A stretch of 64,000 nt of DNA, taken from Bacteroidota bacterium (GTDB lineage Bacteria > Bacteroidota > Bacteroidia > Cytophagales > Cyclobacteriaceae). Every line of letters begins with the position of its first letter. The first letter of the stretch is position 1. The position numbers and the translations under genes are program-made. The stretch is taken from NCBI GenBank assembly GCA_018267285.1, contig JAFDYU010000010.1, positions 1 to 64,000 on the forward strand. Reading direction: 5' to 3'. Below are positions 61,151-64,000 of the stretch, one piece after another. The notes under the pieces are model-generated. The model was given only the letters and a program-made list of their open reading frames with translations, was not told where the DNA came from and made no database searches.

Positions 61151-61613
61151 GGTCGTTCATTATTTTGGTGATCAGGTCAATATTCTTTTGCTCATCCCAC
61201 ATACGAAATCCTGTTTCTGAGAATTTTAGTTTCCCTTCTGAATTATAGATGAATGTGGTGGGTAAGGCCTGGATGTTAAGTGCTTCCATATTATCGAGAT
61301 GTACATAATGAAACTTGTAGCTCCGTTTGTTACTGAACGTCTCTATTTGGGCAGGCTCCTCATTAGAAGCCAAAAGAAAAACTACTTCTTTGTGGTTAAA
61401 TTTTTCCTGAACACTTGCAATGGTTGGCATCTCCTGAATGCATGGGCCACACCACGTTGCCCAAAAATTAATAAAGACTACTTTCCCTTCGTATTGTGTA
61501 AGATCGATTGACTCACCACTCAATTCCGTGAGTTTTACTTTAGCGATATCCGAATCCTGTTTTGAACAAGCAAACAGTGAAGTGAAAAGAATGATGTGCA
61601 AGTAGTATTTCAT
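61140..61613 (-). CDS. TlpA/ResA-type thioredoxin-like lipoprotein
   Basis: 157 aa; lipoprotein signal MKYYLHIILFTSLFAC. Thioredoxin fold with active site FWATWCGPCIQEMP (about 50-63) and cis-Pro in ALPTTFIYN. Periplasm-facing thiol-disulfide oxidoreductase. It sits between a copper-type ATPase (9 bases upstream) and a cysteine-motif propeller protein (overlapping downstream), which would be natural substrates; that link is inference. Confidence 0.92.
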   Translation of the reverse strand: MKYYLHIILFTSLFACSKQDSDIAKVKLTELSGESIDLTQYEGKVVFINFWATWCGPCIQEMPTIASVQEKFNHKEVVFLLASNEEPAQIETFSNKRSYKFHYVHLDNMEALNIQALPTTFIYNSEGKLKFSETGFRMWDEQKNIDLITKIMNDHEK

Positions 61614-61622
61614 CGTATTTTC

Positions 61623-64000
61623 TTAAATGGTTGTTGTTCGTAATCTCAAACTATTTGCAATCACTGAAACGGAACTGAGGCTCATCGCCAATGCTGCAAG
61701 CATAGGACTTAAAAGAATTCCGAAAGACGGATACAACGCACCAGCGGCAATAGGAATCCCGATCACATTGTAGATGAAGGCAAAAAATAAATTCTGTTTG
61801 ATATTATTCATCACTTCAGAACTTAGCTTTCTCGCCCTGATAATTCCGATCAGGTCGCCCTTGACAAGGGTAATGCCTGCACTTTGAATAGCCGCATCTG
61901 TGCCCGTACCCATGGCAACACCAACATTCGCCTGGGCTAATGCGGGTGCATCATTTATTCCATCTCCTGCCATGGCAACTACCCTCCCGGCTTCTTGCAG
62001 TTCCTTTACTTTTCTAAGTTTATCGGCCGGGAGAGAATCCGCCTCGTACCCATCAAGTCCTAATTCTTCTGCCACCCTTTTAGCAGTCATTTTGTTGTCG
62101 CCCGTGAGCATGATTACGCTCAGGCCTTGCGCCTGTAATTGCCGGATTGCACTCTTGGAATTTGCTTTTATCGGATCGATAACGCTGATGTATCCTGCCA
62201 GTTGACTGTCAATAATTACGAACATTACGGTTTCCCCAGCGGTTTGCTTTTCTTCTACCTCTTTTGAGCTGGCATCAGATAATGGCACATTTTGCTCTTT
62301 AACCAACTTGGAATTACCGACAGAAACCTTTGTGCCATTGACAATGCCTGTAATTCCATAACCTGTAATGGACTTGAAATTTTCTACATGACCTGGTTGA
62401 AGACCCCTTGCTTTTGCTGCGCTTACGATGGCTTCTGCAAGAGGGTGCTCGCTGCTTGATTCAAGGGAGGCTGCATTTTTTAATACTTCTTCTTCCGTGA
62501 AAGAATTGGTGAATCCCTTGATTGATTTTAGAACGGGTTTCCCTTCCGTGATTGTACCAGTCTTATCAATAACCAGCACGTTTACTTTTTTCATTTCCTC
62601 AATAACCTTTGCCTCTTTTATTAGTACTCCAAATGTTGCTCCACGACCCGTTCCTACCATAACGGACATGGGTGTTGCAAGTCCTAACGCACACGGACAT
62701 GCGATGATCAGGACTGTCACTGCGTTGGCAAAGGCAAATACCATTGCCGGATCGGGCCCCCAGATTGCCCAGATGATGAAAGAAGCAACAGCGATGAGCA
62801 CAACAACGGGTACGAAATATCCGGAGACTTTATCAGCCAGATTTTGAATGGGCGCTTTGGAACGACTCGCTTTATTGACCATTTCAATAATCTGCGCAAG
62901 TAGTGTATCGGCACCAACTTTCAAAGCCCTCATTTCAAAACTCCCCGTTCCATTTACTGTTCCGGCTGTTACGGAATCGCCCTCATTTTTTTCTATCGGC
63001 ATAGGCTCGCCCGTGATCATGGATTCATTTATCGAGCTATTGCCTTTTACCACTTCACCATCGACCGGAATTTTTTCACCGGGCCTGATTTTTAAGATGT
63101 CATTCAATTGTACATGCTCTAATGGGATTGTTTGTTCAATTCCGTCTCTTATTATAGTGGCTTCGGGCGGCACCAAATTCAATAAGGAGCGGATGGCACT
63201 GTTTGTTTGACCGCGGGCTTTTAGTTCCAGCACCTGACCGAGCAAAATAAGAGTTAGAATAACAGTGGCCGCTTCAAAATAAAGATGTACAGCACCATCC
63301 ATCTTAAATTGATCTGGGAATAAATCAGGAAAAATCAATGCCACAACGCTGAACAAGTAAGCTGCGCCTGCCCCCATTGAAATTAGCGTCCACATGTTAG
63401 GCGACCGATTGATGATTGATTTATAACCACGCGTAAAAAAATCGGCACTGCAATAGAACAATACAGGTGTCGACAAAAGAAGCTGAATCCATCCCCACGT
63501 AGTCATGTCGGCAATGTGCGTGAGATGCAATCCAATTAGTTCTCCCATTGCTATAATGAATACAGGTACCGTAAATGCAGTGGCTATCCAAAACCGCTTC
63601 AGCATTGATTTATAGGCAGCCTCTTCTTCTTCATTGTCCTTTTGAACAACTCGTGGAACGAGTTCCATCCCACAAATGGGACAGCTTCCAGGTTCATTGC
63701 GAATAATTTCAGGATGCATCGGGCACGTGTATTCTGTTGCTCTTGCTTTCAGCTTCTGTTCCTTCTCCAGATGCATACCACATACCGGACAATTTCCCGG
63801 CTTCGGATATTTTTTGTCACTCTCGCAAAGCATAGGACAATAGTACTCTCCCTCTTTACTTTTCTTTTTAATGGCGGGCATTGGAGGAAGCGAGTGTTGT
63901 TTTGCTTCTACATTGTCAATGTTTTTCTCTGAGTGCTCTTTCACCAAGTGCATTCCACACACGGGGCAATCTCCAGGTTCAGCATATTTTTTATCGCCTT
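61623..64000 (-). CDS. copA: Copper-type P1B ATPase with three metal-binding modules (5' partial)
   Basis: At least 790 aa; the start lies beyond 64000, since the frame is open to the window edge ([19 protein letters not shown] reading in). Three heavy-metal-binding modules of the CPxCGM type are visible before the ATPase core: ..[41 protein letters not shown], and [27 protein letters not shown]. Core motifs: [18 protein letters not shown] (metal-site CPC), [11 protein letters not shown] (phosphorylation), [23 protein letters not shown]. Final helices [22 protein letters not shown] carry the MxxSS ligands of copper pumps. Exports copper from the cytoplasm. First visible gene of the minus-strand run with TlpA, propeller and DUF2911 genes. 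Confidence 0.93.
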   Translation of the reverse strand, partial: GDKKYAEPGDCPVCGMHLVKEHSEKNIDNVEAKQHSLPPMPAIKKKSKEGEYYCPMLCESDKKYPKPGNCPVCGMHLEKEQKLKARATEYTCPMHPEIIRNEPGSCPICGMELVPRVVQKDNEEEEAAYKSMLKRFWIATAFTVPVFIIAMGELIGLHLTHIADMTTWGWIQLLLSTPVLFYCSADFFTRGYKSIINRSPNMWTLISMGAGAAYLFSVVALIFPDLFPDQFKMDGAVHLYFEAATVILTLILLGQVLELKARGQTNSAIRSLLNLVPPEATIIRDGIEQTIPLEHVQLNDILKIRPGEKIPVDGEVVKGNSSINESMITGEPMPIEKNEGDSVTAGTVNGTGSFEMRALKVGADTLLAQIIEMVNKASRSKAPIQNLADKVSGYFVPVVVLIAVASFIIWAIWGPDPAMVFAFANAVTVLIIACPCALGLATPMSVMVGTGRGATFGVLIKEAKVIEEMKKVNVLVIDKTGTITEGKPVLKSIKGFTNSFTEEEVLKNAASLESSSEHPLAEAIVSAAKARGLQPGHVENFKSITGYGITGIVNGTKVSVGNSKLVKEQNVPLSDASSKEVEEKQTAGETVMFVIIDSQLAGYISVIDPIKANSKSAIRQLQAQGLSVIMLTGDNKMTAKRVAEELGLDGYEADSLPADKLRKVKELQEAGRVVAMAGDGINDAPALAQANVGVAMGTGTDAAIQSAGITLVKGDLIGIIRARKLSSEVMNNIKQNLFFAFIYNVIGIPIAAGALYPSFGILLSPMLAALAMSLSSVSVIANSLRLRTTTI

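Noticed and set aside
1-64000. CRISPR array, rRNA operon or prophage
   Set aside because: No regularly spaced repeats, no rRNA-like stretches and no phage structural genes were seen on either strand.

Overview
The window looks like a chromosomal segment of a gliding-type Bacteroidota, most likely Cytophagales. The evidence is a type IX secretion (T9SS) sortase-like protein with a C-terminal sorting domain, many Sec/lipoprotein products, promoters matching the Bacteroidota -7 box TAnnTTTG, near absence of Shine-Dalgarno sequences, PaaA/PaaB, DUF4256, DUF2911, HYC_CC_PP and DUF5009 proteins, and large tandem FtsX/MacB permeases. Species cannot be fixed from the sequence.

Layout. 1-3.5 kb: tyrosine recombinase with inverted repeats beside it, then a K+-dependent membrane pyrophosphatase (hppA). 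3.8-18.5 kb: six tandem, same-strand FtsX/MacB-type permeases of about 800 aa with no ATPase gene. 18.6-24 kb: SlyD-like FKBP isomerase and a 1646-aa C25-type PorU2-like protein. 24.4-31.8 kb: a Cus-type heavy-metal efflux operon on the minus strand (HYC_CC_PP protein, RND pump split into two ORFs, TolC, two adaptors with metal-binding domains). 31.9-35.2 kb: small cytochrome c, an IS3-type element with a nonsense codon in orfA, repeats, and a lone signal-peptide protein. 35.6-38.6 kb: operon for a heme-copper oxidase-superfamily enzyme (CuA subunit, catalytic subunit, SCO protein, small membrane protein). The catalytic subunit lacks the active-site tyrosine at its usual position, so nitric oxide reductase is a serious alternative. 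39-42.3 kb: unknown lipoprotein, PepSY-like protein, DUF1295 and DUF5009 membrane proteins. 42.3-44.2 kb: ArsR-SRPBCC-DoxX-DUF4256 operon with an operator palindrome sitting over the promoter. 45-50.3 kb: MocR-type regulator, superoxide dismutase, a GAPDH-like protein lacking its catalytic histidine, an overlooked 49-aa ORF, an NTF2-like protein and a lipoprotein serpin. 50.4-54.5 kb: PaaA, a tandem-duplicated PaaB, and an M13 peptidase. 54.6-58.2 kb: an accessory stretch with HigBA toxin-antitoxin, tRNA-Arg(CCT), short RadC, a structured repeat, a frameshifted GIY-YIG-like gene and several repeats. 58.2-64 kb: two related beta-propeller proteins with CxCC and GCP motifs, a DUF2911 lipoprotein, a TlpA-type thioredoxin and a copper-type P-type ATPase running off the window.

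Two metal-handling loci (24.4-31.8 kb and 58-64 kb) share the YxCPM...CPxCGM metal-binding domain, five copies or more in total. A dispersed intergenic repeat family (cores like TGTCAGGTTGAG..GTCGAA) occurs at 24.1, 49.0 and 55.5 kb, with a related fragment at 33.7 kb. The most interesting candidates for follow-up are the tyrosine-less oxidase/NO reductase operon with its operator-rich upstream region, the paired CxCC propellers beside the copper ATPase, the GAPDH-like protein, the split CusA, and the structured element upstream of radC.
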